Positions 23,088-32,218 are shown, counted from the stretch's first letter. The stretch: DNA of 64,000 bases from Streptomyces sp. S.PNR 29 (GCF_030386795.1 NZ_JANUQM010000008.1:186001-250000), one strand, 5' to 3'. Numbers and translations: made by a program. The notes: generated by a model not told the origin, from the letters alone.

Positions 23088-25688
23088 TCAGGTCGCGGAG
23101 CCGCGTTCGTGGGGCCGCCGTGGCGGCAGGAACGGCAGGTGGGCGGTGCTCTCGCCGTCGAGGGCCGCCGCGAGAGCCAGCAGGCAGCCCGCCGTTCCGG
23201 TGGCGAGGTCCATGGACAGCCGCATCATCTGGTGGCCGGGGAAGGCGAGTTGGCCCTGGTACGCCATCGCGAACCAGCCGAGCCCGGCGATCTGTTCGTC
23301 CAGCCGCGCCCGGGTCGCGCCCGGCGCGGAGGAGCGGCTGAGGTGCAGGATCATTCCGGCGCGGCCCTGGAAGAGGCCGGGCTGCGCGTAGAAGCGGCAG
23401 GTGGCGGCGGTGATGATGCCGGAGCGCGCCCGCTCCAACTGCCCGTCCGGATCAGGGACTTGAGAGAGACAGTCGTCGAGGACCATGCCCAGCCCCGCGC
23501 TGCCGTCGCCGAGGTACGGCAGCGTCCGCCAGCCCTCGTCGACCTCCAGCGCCCCGACCTCGCGCGTCACACAGCAGTCCAGGTCCCGGCGCAGCGCGGC
23601 ACCGGCCGCGTCCAGCAGCTCCTTCTCGCCGGTCCGCTCGTACTGCCGCAGCAGGAACAGCGCGGGCCCGCTCGCGCCGCGCAGCAGCCCGGCCCGGCGC
23701 CGGGGCGTGGCGGAGGGCGGCTCGGCGAGCCGTCGGACGAGGAGGTGGGCGGCCTCGGCGGCCCTCTCCGTCAGCTCCGGATCGCCGGTGGCGTGGGCCA
23801 GGTGGCCCAGGACCAGGCCGAGCCCGGCCAGCCCGCCGTGCAGGTCGGAGGAGAGGTTCTGCCACCGCTCCTTCAGGATGCCGTCGACCAGGTCCAGCGC
23901 CCGCTGCCGGTGCCCGAGCCGGTCGAGTACGTAGGCGATGCCCGCGAGCCCGTCGTACAGGCCGAGCGGTGTCCCCGCCGGCGCCGGATCGGTGCGGGTC
24001 AGGAGCCAGCGCTCGCCCTCCTCGTACCGTTCGGCGCCTGCCTCGGCCAGCGCGTACAGCACACCGGCCGCGCCGTGCGCCAGGCCGAGTCCGCCGCCGT
24101 CGGAGAACTGGGCGATGTCGCCGGGGAAGAGCCGGTCGTCACGCTCCGGGGTGGCCGAGGCGAGGATCGCCTTGACCATCGAGTCACGGCTGTAGGGCCA
24201 GTCGCCGGGGGCCGTCGGCGCGGCGGAGGGCAGGCGGGCCGGGCCCGGCATCCGCGTGATCTCCGCGACCGCCTCGTCCAGGAACTCCCGTGGCACGTCC
24301 GGGAACTGACCCGCGATCACCTCGGCCAGATGGGCCGCCTTCCCTCGGTCGACCACGAACAGCGTGGTGACCGGCATGAACAGGGCGAGTCTGAGGCAGG
24401 CCAGCGCGTACCGGTCGACGTCGGTGCCCCTGCGGTCCGGCGGGGCGAAGAAACCGGGGTGGGCGACGACCTGGCGGCCGTTCTCCTCGGCGTCGGCCGC
24501 CGCCTCGAAGTCCAGCAGGAAGACCGACTCGTCGTCGGGCGCGACCATGATGTTGAAGACGTGCAGGTCGTTGAAGACGATCCCGCGTTCGTGGACCGCC
24601 GCGACCGCCTCCTCGACCCTGCGGTGGATGCGCAGCGCCCACGCCGTGTAGGCGGCGACCGCCTCGGGATCCGGGTCCGGGGTGAGCAGCGGGTGCCGTT
24701 CGGCGAAGAAGGAGTTCAGCGGGCGGCCTTCCAGGAAGTCCATCACCAGGAACCGGTGGCCGCCGAGCTCGAACCAGTCGCGCACCTCCGGCACCACACC
24801 CGTGCCCGAGACGCGCTCCAGCGCCGCCTTCTCCCGCTCCAGCCGCGCGACCGCGTCCGCTCCGTCCGCCGCCAGGCCCGCGTGCGGCCGTCCCTCCTTC
24901 AGGACGACCTTGCGCCCGTCCCGGGTGTCGGTGCCCGCGTACACGCCGCCGCCGTTGGAGAAGTGCAGCGCCTTCTCGATCCGGTACGGCAGCTCGCCCA
25001 CGGTCGTGGTGTTGCGGGCGTCCAGATGCGGCTGGAGGAACGCGGGCAGCGTCACCCACTCCGGCACCTGGAAGGACGGCGCCCGCCGGTCCGGCACCAG
25101 CCGGCCCTCGCCGTCCCGCACCGCCGGCACCAGCGACCCCCGCTCGTCCACGACGAACGAGCGCGCGAAGGCGCCGTAGCGCACGTACAGCGGACCCTCG
25201 CCCCAGCGCAGGTCGGTGAGGATGTACGGCCCTTCGAAGCCCTCCAGCCGTTCTCCCAGCTCGCGCAGGACCCTGTGCAGCTGCTCGTCGTCGGCCGGGT
25301 AGAGGGTGACGAACTTGCCGCTGCCGTCGCGGGGCGCGTACTTGGTGTTGCGCAGGTGCAGCAGGTGCGGGCCGGGCACGAACTTGAACGGGATGCGTCG
25401 CGGCACGCAGTAGTCCCACACGATTCCGGCGATCTCCTCCGCGTTCGCGCGGGTGGCGGAAGCGTGGATCTTCCAGCCCTGCGCCGGACCCGGCAGCGCA
25501 CCGCCGTCCTCGCCGAGCGGCGTCATGGTCAGCCAGTCACCGATCCGGGCCGCCTCCCAGCCCTCCGGCACCGCGCGGCGGGCCGCCTCGTACAGCGGCG
25601 TGGCCTCCCGCGTGCCCGCGCCCGCCCGGTCCGGCGTGTCGTAGAAGTGCCGGTCGGCGAGCGCGTACACCTCGTACCGCTTGTCCAT
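23088..25688 (-). CDS. ramC: RamC-like class III lanthipeptide synthetase
   Basis: An 866-aa trifunctional enzyme expected to phosphorylate, eliminate and cyclise RamS Ser/Thr/Cys residues. It has an N-terminal lyase domain (about residues 1-215), a Ser/Thr-kinase-like domain (about 235-450) with the nucleotide loop GGVYAGTD and VLKEGRPH (Lys), the catalytic loop FNDLHVFNIMV and the metal Asp in LLDFEAAAD (DFE instead of DFG), and a LanC-like domain (about 480-866) without the Cys-Cys-His zinc triad, as usual for class III. The ATG at 25688 follows GGGAGGGG; a longer ORF to 25877 has no support. It is first in the operon ramC-ramS-ramA-ramB. Confidence 0.93.
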   Translation of the reverse strand: MDKRYEVYALADRHFYDTPDRAGAGTREATPLYEAARRAVPEGWEAARIGDWLTMTPLGEDGGALPGPAQGWKIHASATRANAEEIAGIVWDYCVPRRIPFKFVPGPHLLHLRNTKYAPRDGSGKFVTLYPADDEQLHRVLRELGERLEGFEGPYILTDLRWGEGPLYVRYGAFARSFVVDERGSLVPAVRDGEGRLVPDRRAPSFQVPEWVTLPAFLQPHLDARNTTTVGELPYRIEKALHFSNGGGVYAGTDTRDGRKVVLKEGRPHAGLAADGADAVARLEREKAALERVSGTGVVPEVRDWFELGGHRFLVMDFLEGRPLNSFFAERHPLLTPDPDPEAVAAYTAWALRIHRRVEEAVAAVHERGIVFNDLHVFNIMVAPDDESVFLLDFEAAADAEENGRQVVAHPGFFAPPDRRGTDVDRYALACLRLALFMPVTTLFVVDRGKAAHLAEVIAGQFPDVPREFLDEAVAEITRMPGPARLPSAAPTAPGDWPYSRDSMVKAILASATPERDDRLFPGDIAQFSDGGGLGLAHGAAGVLYALAEAGAERYEEGERWLLTRTDPAPAGTPLGLYDGLAGIAYVLDRLGHRQRALDLVDGILKERWQNLSSDLHGGLAGLGLVLGHLAHATGDPELTERAAEAAHLLVRRLAEPPSATPRRRAGLLRGASGPALFLLRQYERTGEKELLDAAGAALRRDLDCCVTREVGALEVDEGWRTLPYLGDGSAGLGMVLDDCLSQVPDPDGQLERARSGIITAATCRFYAQPGLFQGRAGMILHLSRSSAPGATRARLDEQIAGLGWFAMAYQGQLAFPGHQMMRLSMDLATGTAGCLLALAAALDGESTAHLPFLPPRRPHERGSAT

Positions 25689-25913
25689 ACGCGTCCCCTC
25701 CCTATGGCTCCGCCTCGGCTTCTTCCAGGGAGGCAGGCCCTGAACGGCACCGACATTTCCAGTCGGCGGGCGGCCCCGCACAGTCACTTCTGTCACGAGA
25801 CCACCGTGCGGAACGCACGCGTAAAGACATGTTCGGCACCTTTCGAGCGGTCCGGCCCGGTCGGCTCCACGGAACACTCACAGGGGCTGCGCACGTGCCC
25901 CATAAGCGCTGTA
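25689..25913. promoter_or_regulatory. Divergent promoter region of ramC and the downstream phosphatase gene
   Basis: A 225-bp divergent intergenic region where RamR would be expected to bind. Two GTCAC direct repeats at 25783-25787 and 25792-25796, about 9-10 bp apart, lie about 100 bp upstream of ramC and are candidates for an activator site. That is inference; no promoter hexamers were assigned. Confidence 0.45.
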
Positions 25914-28367
25914 ATGACGGACGTGGTCAGTCAGGGCACAGCCGGACGCAGAGAGAGAACTCTGCGTGCAGAGGATGCCCTCAAAACGATCACGTCCGGT
26001 CAGGATTCACCCGAGCGGCTGCGGCGCGTCCTCGAACAGGCGCTCGTCTTCGCGGGCGCGGCCCTCGCCGCCGTCTACCGCCTGGGCGAGGACGGCGAGC
26101 TGCTGTGCCTGGTCGAATCGGCCGGCGTGCCGCGGACGCTGTACGGCGTGCGCGACACCTATCCCGTCGCCGGTGGCTCCCCGGCGGCCGAGGCCCATCG
26201 CGGTGGGCGTCCGGTGTGGCTCGGCCCCGAGGAGCTCGCCGCCGGCGCCCAGTCCCGGCGCACGCCGCCGGGTGACTTCCATCTGGCGGCCCTGCCCGTG
26301 CACGGGGACGGCGGCGGCTGCCTCCTGGCCGTCACCGAGAGCCCACGCGGCTTCGACACCGACGACCGCACATGCCTGGAACTGATCGCCGAGGCCGCCA
26401 CCTGCCCCCCTCCGGGGCCGGCCGCCGAGAGCGAGGAGCTGCCGCCCGACGCCTTCAGCCTCGCCATGGACTCCGGCCGGGTGGAGGTCGGCGACGACAT
26501 CCTGGCCCTCTTCGCCCTCGACCCGGACGAGTACGACGGCAAGGTGGAGACCCTGCTCGGCCTCACCGTTCCGGAGGACCTGCCCTCGCTGATGTCGGTC
26601 GTGGAGGCCGACCACATGTCCATCGGCGACCGCGAGCTGGAGTTCCGCGTGCTGCAGCCCGCCGGCCCGCCGAAGTGGCTGCGGCTGCGCGGCCGCCTGC
26701 TGCCCGGCGGCGAGGGCCGGCCCGCGCGGCTCGTGGGCACCGTCGCCGACGCCGCCGAGCTGCGCCCCGACGTCACCGACGTGGCCCGTGTGCAGCGCCT
26801 GGCCGCCGCGCTGGCCACCGCGGGCACCGTCCGCGACGTCGGCCAGGCCGTGGTCGGCGCCCTGCGCAAACCGCTGCGCGCCGACCGGATCGCGCTCGCC
26901 GAACTGGAGAACGACCGGCTCGTCGTCACCGTCCTCGACCCGCCCGAGCCCGAGGCCTGGCCCGAGCTGTGGCGGCTGGAGTGGCGCACCGAGTGGCCCG
27001 ACGCGCCGGTGCGCGCCATGCCCACGCTGGCCACCGCCCTGCGCGAGGGCCGCGCCCAGATCTGGCCCGCCGGAGCCCCTCTGGAACCCGCGCTCGCCGA
27101 GGTCGGCCCCGGCGGCCTCGCCGTGCTGCCGCTGCCCGCCGGTGGCCGCATGGCCGGCGTCTGCCTGATCGGCTGGGACGCCCCGCACGACTTCGGCCCC
27201 GACGAACGTGCCCTGCTCACCGCCTCCGCAGGCCTCGCCGGTCAGGCCCTCACCCGCGCCCGCGCCTTCGACGCCGAGCACGAACTCGTCGGCATGCTCC
27301 AGCGCCAGCTGCTGCCGCGCCGCCTGCCGAAGCTGCCCGGCGCGGTCGCCGTCGCCCGCTACCTGCCCGCCACCGCCGGCCTGGAGGTGGGCGGCGACTG
27401 GTACGACGTGATCCCGCTGCCCGAGCACCACGTCGCCCTGATCATCGGCGACGTCCAGGGCCACAGTGCGGGCGCCGCCACCCTCATGGGGCAGATGCGC
27501 ACCGCGCTGCGCGCCTACGCCGTCGAGGGACACCCGCCGGACGTGGTGGTCTCCCACGCCAACCGCCTACTGGTCGACATGGAGACCGACCTCTTCGCCA
27601 CCTGCGCCTACGTCGACGTCGACATGGAGGAGGGCTCCGCCTGGTGCGTCCGCGCCGGCCATCTGCCGCCGGTGCTGCGGCATCCGGACGGCAGTACGGA
27701 GATCCCGGAGGCGGAGGGCGGCCCGCCACTCGGCGTGGTGGCCCAGGCCGACTTCCCGATGAGTCCGCTCAGGCTGCAGCCCGGCACCGTCCTCGCCCTG
27801 GCCACGGACGGCCTCGTCGAGTCCGCCGACGAGGACATCGACGTGGGCCTGGACCGTCTCGCCCGCGGGCTCGCCGCCTGTGACCCCGCCCACCTCGGCC
27901 CCGTCGCCGACGCCCTCCTTGAGGGCGCCCGCCGCAGCGACGACGTCGCCCTGCTCCTCATGCGCTACGACGGCATGGCCGTGCGCCCGCTGCGCGAGAG
28001 CTGGACGGTGTGGCGCCTCCCCGAGGCCGTCCGGCACGCCCGCCGCTTCACCCGGCGCACCCTGCGCACCTGGGGCGTGCCGGAGCGCGACATGGACGCC
28101 GTCCTCCTCGTCGTCTCCGAGCTCGTCACCAACGCCCTGGTGCACACCGACGGCCAGGTCCGCCTCGACCTCACCCGCGTGGGCGACCGGCTGCGCGTCG
28201 CCGTCGCCGACTCCTCGCCCCGCGCGCCCGTCCGGCCGGCCAGCATCGGCTGGGAGGCCACGGGCGGGCGCGGCCTCCTCCTCGTCGAGGCGCTGTCGGT
28301 GGCCTGGGGGACGCTGCCGGTCAGTGGGGGCAAGCAGGTGTGGAGCGAGATCGTGCCGGGGCAGTAG
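25914..28367 (+). CDS. GAF-PAS-GAF SpoIIE phosphatase with C-terminal HATPase domain
   Basis: An 817-aa cytosolic sensor. N-terminal GAF-like domain (about residues 15-155), PAS (about 170-280, with WLRLRGRLLPGG), second GAF (about 290-460), PP2C/SpoIIE domain (about 470-690) with GGDWYD, GDVQGH, ALATDGLVES and DDVALLLM, and a final HATPase_c anti-sigma-kinase-like domain (about 700-817) with VSELVTNALVHTDG and GGRGLLLVEAL. A phosphatase fused to an anti-sigma kinase-like domain can both phosphorylate and dephosphorylate partner-switch proteins. Start ATG (MTDVVSQG), weakly supported by context. It is divergent from ramC, so the ram cluster is bracketed by SpoIIE genes. Confidence 0.9.
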   Translation: MTDVVSQGTAGRRERTLRAEDALKTITSGQDSPERLRRVLEQALVFAGAALAAVYRLGEDGELLCLVESAGVPRTLYGVRDTYPVAGGSPAAEAHRGGRPVWLGPEELAAGAQSRRTPPGDFHLAALPVHGDGGGCLLAVTESPRGFDTDDRTCLELIAEAATCPPPGPAAESEELPPDAFSLAMDSGRVEVGDDILALFALDPDEYDGKVETLLGLTVPEDLPSLMSVVEADHMSIGDRELEFRVLQPAGPPKWLRLRGRLLPGGEGRPARLVGTVADAAELRPDVTDVARVQRLAAALATAGTVRDVGQAVVGALRKPLRADRIALAELENDRLVVTVLDPPEPEAWPELWRLEWRTEWPDAPVRAMPTLATALREGRAQIWPAGAPLEPALAEVGPGGLAVLPLPAGGRMAGVCLIGWDAPHDFGPDERALLTASAGLAGQALTRARAFDAEHELVGMLQRQLLPRRLPKLPGAVAVARYLPATAGLEVGGDWYDVIPLPEHHVALIIGDVQGHSAGAATLMGQMRTALRAYAVEGHPPDVVVSHANRLLVDMETDLFATCAYVDVDMEEGSAWCVRAGHLPPVLRHPDGSTEIPEAEGGPPLGVVAQADFPMSPLRLQPGTVLALATDGLVESADEDIDVGLDRLARGLAACDPAHLGPVADALLEGARRSDDVALLLMRYDGMAVRPLRESWTVWRLPEAVRHARRFTRRTLRTWGVPERDMDAVLLVVSELVTNALVHTDGQVRLDLTRVGDRLRVAVADSSPRAPVRPASIGWEATGGRGLLLVEALSVAWGTLPVSGGKQVWSEIVPGQ

Positions 28368-28383
28368 GTGCCCCGGCCGGAAC

Positions 28384-29079
28384 TCAGACCAGCTTCTTCA
28401 GCAGTTCCTGCGCGAGCGGAGCGGACGACGCCGGGTTCTGGCCGGTGACGAGGGTGCGGTCCACCACCACATGAGGCGCCCACGGCTCGCCGACGCGCAC
28501 CTGCACCCCGGCCTCCGTGAGGCGGTCCTGCAGCAGCCACTTCGCCCTGTCCGCCATGCCGCCCTGGATCTCCTCGGCGTTGGTGAACGCGGCCACCTCA
28601 TACCCCTGGAAGACGTTGCGGCCGTCCTCCTCCACGGCGGCCAGCAGCGCGGCGGGGCCGTGGCACACCACCCCCAGCGGCGTGCCCGACTCCAGAGCCC
28701 GGGCGAGCAGCCGGCCCGAGCCGGCGTCGACGGCGAGGTCCTCCATCGGGCCGTGGCCGCCGGGGTAGAACACGGCCGCGTAGTCCTCCAGCCGCACATC
28801 CGCCAGGCTCACCGGATGCTGCAGCTCGGTGAAGGAGGCCAGCGCCCCGGCGATCCGGTCGGCGTTCTCCTGGCCGCCGTTCACCTCCGGAGCCAGGGAG
28901 GCCTTGTCGACGGTGGGCACGACACCGCCGGGGGTGGCGACGACGATCTCGTGGCCCGCTGCCTTGAACGCCTCGTACGGGGCGACGGCCTCCTCGGCCC
29001 AGAAACCGGTCGGGTGCCGGGTTCCGTCGGCCAGGGTCCAGTGGTCGGCGCCGGTGACGACGAAAAGGATCTTCGACAT
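28384..29079 (-). CDS. DJ-1/PfpI superfamily protein (Hsp31-like)
   Basis: A 231-aa type 1 glutamine-amidotransferase-like protein. The nucleophile elbow VCHGPAALL contains the Cys (about residue 139), and the family fold is shown by ILFVVTGADHW at the start and YPGGHGPMEDL near 110. This arrangement fits the Hsp31-type glyoxalase/chaperone branch rather than true PfpI proteases. Likely methylglyoxal detoxification or protein repair in the cytosol. It is divergent from a LysR gene and ends 16 bp from the convergent phosphatase gene. Confidence 0.88.
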   Translation of the reverse strand: MSKILFVVTGADHWTLADGTRHPTGFWAEEAVAPYEAFKAAGHEIVVATPGGVVPTVDKASLAPEVNGGQENADRIAGALASFTELQHPVSLADVRLEDYAAVFYPGGHGPMEDLAVDAGSGRLLARALESGTPLGVVCHGPAALLAAVEEDGRNVFQGYEVAAFTNAEEIQGGMADRAKWLLQDRLTEAGVQVRVGEPWAPHVVVDRTLVTGQNPASSAPLAQELLKKLV

Positions 29080-29164
29080 GGTGGTGCTCTGCTCCCGGGA
29101 TGGACGGGCCGCGGTCTGTCACTGCGGCGAGGACTCGACCGTAGGCCCGCTCACCCTCAGGAAT

Positions 29165-29190
29165 CCAATGGCACAGCCAATGGCTGCCAT
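29165..29190. promoter_or_regulatory. Candidate LysR operator between the DJ-1 and LysR genes
   Basis: Two direct CCAATGGC repeats (29165-29172 and 29177-29184), with a perfect palindrome ATGGC-T-GCCAT at 29180-29190, lie in the divergent intergenic region, 51 bp before the LysR start and 86 bp before the DJ-1 start. LysR regulators usually bind such dyads between themselves and a divergent target. Confidence 0.6.
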
Positions 29191-29240
29191 AGGAATGTTC
29201 ATGGCCACCTTCGGCGGGGGAGGGACTTAGGGTCGCTCCT

Positions 29241-30167
29241 GTGAGGCACTCCGATCCCCCTGGCGCGACCACGCAGCCCGACCTGAACCTGCTGCGCACC
29301 TTCCTCGCCGTCTACCGCTCCGGGTCCTTCACGGCCGCCGCCCAGCTGCTGGGTCTCTCCCAGCCCACCGTCACCACACAGATCCGCTCACTGGAACGGC
29401 AGACGCGCCGGGAGCTGTTCGAACGGCTGCCCCGCGGCGTCGCACCGACCGCGGTGGCCGACGAACTCGCCGCCCGTATCGCCGCCCCGCTCGACGCGCT
29501 CGCCGCGGCCACCGGACACGGCCCGGCGGGGGAGGCACGGCCCGAGCCCGTCCATCTGGCCGGACCCGCCGAACTCCTCTCCACCCGCGCGCTGCCCGCC
29601 CTGTCCACGCTCGTCACACAGGGCGTGCGGCTGCGCGTCACCATGGGACTGACCGACCCTCTCCTCGACGAGCTGCGCGCCGGGCGCCACGACCTGGTGA
29701 TCGCCACGACCCGGCCCCGTGGCCGCACCCTGTCCGCGGTGCCGCTGTCGGACGAGGAGTTCGCGCTGGTGGCCGCTCCCGCATGGGCCGAGCGCCTCAG
29801 GGAGCCCCTCGCCGCCGACGGTCCCGGCGTGCTGCACACCGTCCCGCTGATCACCTACGCCGAGGACCTGCCGATCGTCCGCCGCTACTGGCGGCATGTC
29901 TTCGGCCGGCGCCTGAACTGCCAGGCGGCCGTCTCCGTGCCGGACCTGCGGGCCGTACTGGCCATGGTCGTGGCCGGTGCCGGCTTCAGCGTGCTGCCGC
30001 GCTACCTGTGCGCAGCCGAGCTGGCCTCCGGCGCCCTCGTCCTCCTCGACGAGCCCGCCGACCCGCCGATCAACACGACCTACCTGGCCCAGCGGCCGGG
30101 CGCCTCCACGGCGCCGCACGTCACCCTCGTGCGCGAGCGCCTGCTGGAGGCCGCACGCGGGTGGTGA
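29241..30167 (+). CDS. LysR-family transcriptional regulator
   Basis: A 308-aa regulator. The N-terminal winged HTH (about residues 12-70) reads LNLLRTFLAVYRSGSFTAAAQLLGLSQPTVTTQIRSLE in sections, a textbook LysR helix set; the C-terminal substrate-binding domain (about 95-300) has the expected two-lobed composition. GTG start at 29241. Its likely target is the divergent DJ-1/Hsp31-like gene. The inducer is unknown. Confidence 0.92.
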   Translation: MRHSDPPGATTQPDLNLLRTFLAVYRSGSFTAAAQLLGLSQPTVTTQIRSLERQTRRELFERLPRGVAPTAVADELAARIAAPLDALAAATGHGPAGEARPEPVHLAGPAELLSTRALPALSTLVTQGVRLRVTMGLTDPLLDELRAGRHDLVIATTRPRGRTLSAVPLSDEEFALVAAPAWAERLREPLAADGPGVLHTVPLITYAEDLPIVRRYWRHVFGRRLNCQAAVSVPDLRAVLAMVVAGAGFSVLPRYLCAAELASGALVLLDEPADPPINTTYLAQRPGASTAPHVTLVRERLLEAARGW

Positions 30168-30253
30168 CCATGACGTGTCGATGTGACACATCGGGTACCC
30201 GGCCGTCCCAACGGCGTCGGCCGACGCCGCCGGAGTCGAGAAAGGAGCACGTC

Positions 30254-30673
30254 ATGGCCCAGTACGTCCGCGACATCATGACCAGCGACCTGGTGACCGT
30301 GGAGCCGCAGGCCTCCGTCGCCGCGGTGGCCCGGATCATGCGCGACCAGGATCTCGGCGCCGTTCTGGTGACCGACGGGGACCAGCTGCGCGGCCTGGTC
30401 ACCGACCGCGACCTGGTGGTCCGGTCGATCTCCGAGGGCGGCGATCCCGAGCAGATCACCGTGGCCGGCGCGTGCAGCGACGATGTGGTGACCGTACGCC
30501 CGGACGAGGAGCTGGACCACGCGGTGGAACTGATGCGCGAGCACGCCGTACGCCGCATCCCGGTCGTCGAGCACGGGCACCCCGTGGGCATCGTCTCCCT
30601 GGGCGACCTGGCCCTGGAACGCGACCCGGAGTCGGCCCTGGGCGACATCAGCGTGGCCGAGCCCAACGTGTAG
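30254..30673 (+). CDS. Tandem CBS-domain protein
   Basis: A 139-aa protein of two CBS domains (about residues 8-60 and 72-125), with VRDIMTSDLVTVEPQASV opening the first and RRIPVVEHGHPVGIVSLGDLA closing the second. CBS pairs bind adenosine nucleotides. There is no attached enzyme domain, so it is a stand-alone adenylate sensor of the type common in Streptomyces. ATG start with AAAGGAG 8 nt upstream; an ORF starting at 29783 is a shadow. A 9-bp terminator follows. Confidence 0.9.
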   Translation: MAQYVRDIMTSDLVTVEPQASVAAVARIMRDQDLGAVLVTDGDQLRGLVTDRDLVVRSISEGGDPEQITVAGACSDDVVTVRPDEELDHAVELMREHAVRRIPVVEHGHPVGIVSLGDLALERDPESALGDISVAEPNV

Positions 30674-30678
30674 GGCAC

Positions 30679-30701
30679 CGCCGCCGCTGCGGGCGGCGGC
30701 G
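30679..30701 (+). terminator. Terminator of the CBS-domain gene
   Basis: A perfect 9-bp inverted repeat CGCCGCCGC/GCGGCGGCG (30679-30687 and 30693-30701) with a 5-nt loop, beginning 5 bp after the stop codon. It lacks a long T-run, as is common in streptomycetes. Confidence 0.75.
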
Positions 30702-30829
30702 TTCACGGCGTTTGGCGGGACCACGATCGGGGGACCCGGTGCTCAACACGGCAAGGGGGAACCGCAGTCGGGGAACTGCGGACGACAGCCGAGCTGCTGG
30801 AGCAGTGCGTAAAGAAGTACACAAAGATC

Positions 30830-30853
30830 TGCGCAGAAGATGTGCGCAGAAGA
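30830..30853 (+). repeat. 11-bp direct repeat upstream of a small ORF
   Basis: TGCGCAGAAGA occurs twice (30830-30840 and 30843-30853) with a 13-bp period, immediately before the ribosome-binding region of the small ORF at 30870. It may be a regulator site or part of the leader. Confidence 0.6.
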
Positions 30854-30869
30854 AGGAAGATGATGCGCC

Positions 30870-31046
30870 GTGACCACGGAAACCGGTGAGAAACCCATCG
30901 TCCGCCGACCCGAGACGGGGTGGTCGAAGGCCCGCCGCCTGAAGGGCAAGAGGGCGCTGCGGACCTGGGTACCGGCCGTCGAGGACCGCAGCGGGCGCAC
31001 CCCGCAGGCAGTCCAGGAGGGGAACATCGTCAGGGGCGAGGACTGA
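30870..31046 (+). CDS. Small basic conserved-type protein (58 aa)
   Basis: A 58-aa ORF not recognised as a known domain. It starts with GTG (VTTETGEKP) behind AAGGAAG, has clean G/C third positions and ends in TGA. Content: 14 Lys/Arg against 8 Asp/Glu, a central KARRLKGKRALRTW stretch and a C-terminal NIVRGED. No membrane segment. It sits 104 bp before rmlA on the same strand. Function unknown; a nucleic-acid or ribosome-associated role is only a guess from charge. Confidence 0.6.
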   Translation: MTTETGEKPIVRRPETGWSKARRLKGKRALRTWVPAVEDRSGRTPQAVQEGNIVRGED

Positions 31047-31150
31047 TCACCTTCCCGCCGAGTCGTCGTAACCCTGCCGCCCGGCTGCCGTAATGCACAA
31101 GTAAAACTAGGAATCTTCCGTTCCGCCGGATCGCGACTAGGGTGTGGCAG

Positions 31151-32218
31151 ATGAAGGCTCTAGTGCTGTCCGGCGGTGCGGGTACCCGGCTGAGGCCGAT
31201 CACACACACCTCGGCCAAGCAACTCGTCCCGGTCGCGAACAAGGCCGTCCTCTTCTACGGCCTGGAATCCATCGCCGCGGCCGGTATCACCGAGGTCGGG
31301 ATGATCGTCGGCGACACCGCCGCCGAGATCGAGGAAGCGGTCGGTGACGGTTCGAAGTTCGGTCTGAAGGTCACCTACATACCCCAGGAACGCCCCCTGG
31401 GACTGGCCCACGCGGTGATGATCGCCCGCGACTACCTCGGTGACGACGACTTCGTCATGTACCTGGGCGACAACTTCATCGTCGGCGGCATCACCGACCT
31501 CGTCGACGAGTTCCGCGGCAACCGGCCCGACGCCCAGATCCTCCTCACCCGCGTCGCCGACCCCCGCGCCTTCGGCGTCGCCGAACTCGACCCGTCCGGG
31601 CAGGTGATCGGCCTGGAGGAGAAGCCGGAGCACCCCAAGAGTGACCTGGCTCTCGTCGGGGTGTACCTTTTCACACCCGTCATCCATGAAGCGGTGCGTG
31701 CCATCGAGCCGTCCTGGCGCGGCGAGTTGGAGATCACGCATGCCATCCAGCACCTGATCGACAAGCGTGCCGACGTACGGTCCACGGTCATCAAGGGCTA
31801 CTGGAAGGACACCGGTAACGTCGGCGACATGCTGGAGGTCAACCGGACCGTCCTGGAGAGCGTGGAGCGCCGCATCGACGGTGACGTGGACGCCGAGTCG
31901 GAGACCATCGGTCGAGTGGTGGTGGAGGAGGGTGCGCGGATCGTGAACTCCCGTATCGTCGGGCCCGCCGTCATCGGCTCCGGGACCGTGGTCAGCGACT
32001 CCTACGTCGGGCCCTTCACCTCCGTCGCGGAGAACTGCCGGATCACCGACAGCGAACTGGAGTTCTCCATCGTGCTGCGGGACTCCTCGATCCGCGGGGT
32101 GGGCCGGATCGAGTCCTCGCTGATCGGCCGGCACGTCGAGGTGACCCCGGCGCCGAGCGTGCCCAGTGCCCACCGCCTCGTCCTCGGAGACCACAGCAAG
32201 GTGCAGATCAATTCATGA
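31151..32218 (+). CDS. rmlA: Glucose-1-phosphate thymidylyltransferase (long, RmlA/StrD type)
   Basis: A 355-aa nucleotidyltransferase making dTDP-glucose from glucose-1-phosphate and dTTP, the first step to dTDP-L-rhamnose. The signature GGAGTRLRPITHTSAKQL opens the catalytic domain (about residues 1-240), with DNFIVGG and EEKP motifs; the C-terminal 100 residues form hexapeptide-like beta-helix repeats typical of the long StrD-like form. The ATG at 31151 is preferred over GTG 31142. ATGA overlap with rmlB shows translational coupling. Confidence 0.94.
   Translation: MKALVLSGGAGTRLRPITHTSAKQLVPVANKAVLFYGLESIAAAGITEVGMIVGDTAAEIEEAVGDGSKFGLKVTYIPQERPLGLAHAVMIARDYLGDDDFVMYLGDNFIVGGITDLVDEFRGNRPDAQILLTRVADPRAFGVAELDPSGQVIGLEEKPEHPKSDLALVGVYLFTPVIHEAVRAIEPSWRGELEITHAIQHLIDKRADVRSTVIKGYWKDTGNVGDMLEVNRTVLESVERRIDGDVDAESETIGRVVVEEGARIVNSRIVGPAVIGSGTVVSDSYVGPFTSVAENCRITDSELEFSIVLRDSSIRGVGRIESSLIGRHVEVTPAPSVPSAHRLVLGDHSKVQINS

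Noticed and set aside
23109..28367. A 1752-codon plus-strand open frame covering ramC and the phosphatase gene
   Set aside because: Its first half is the antisense shadow of ramC, with no domain; the real gene starts at 25914.
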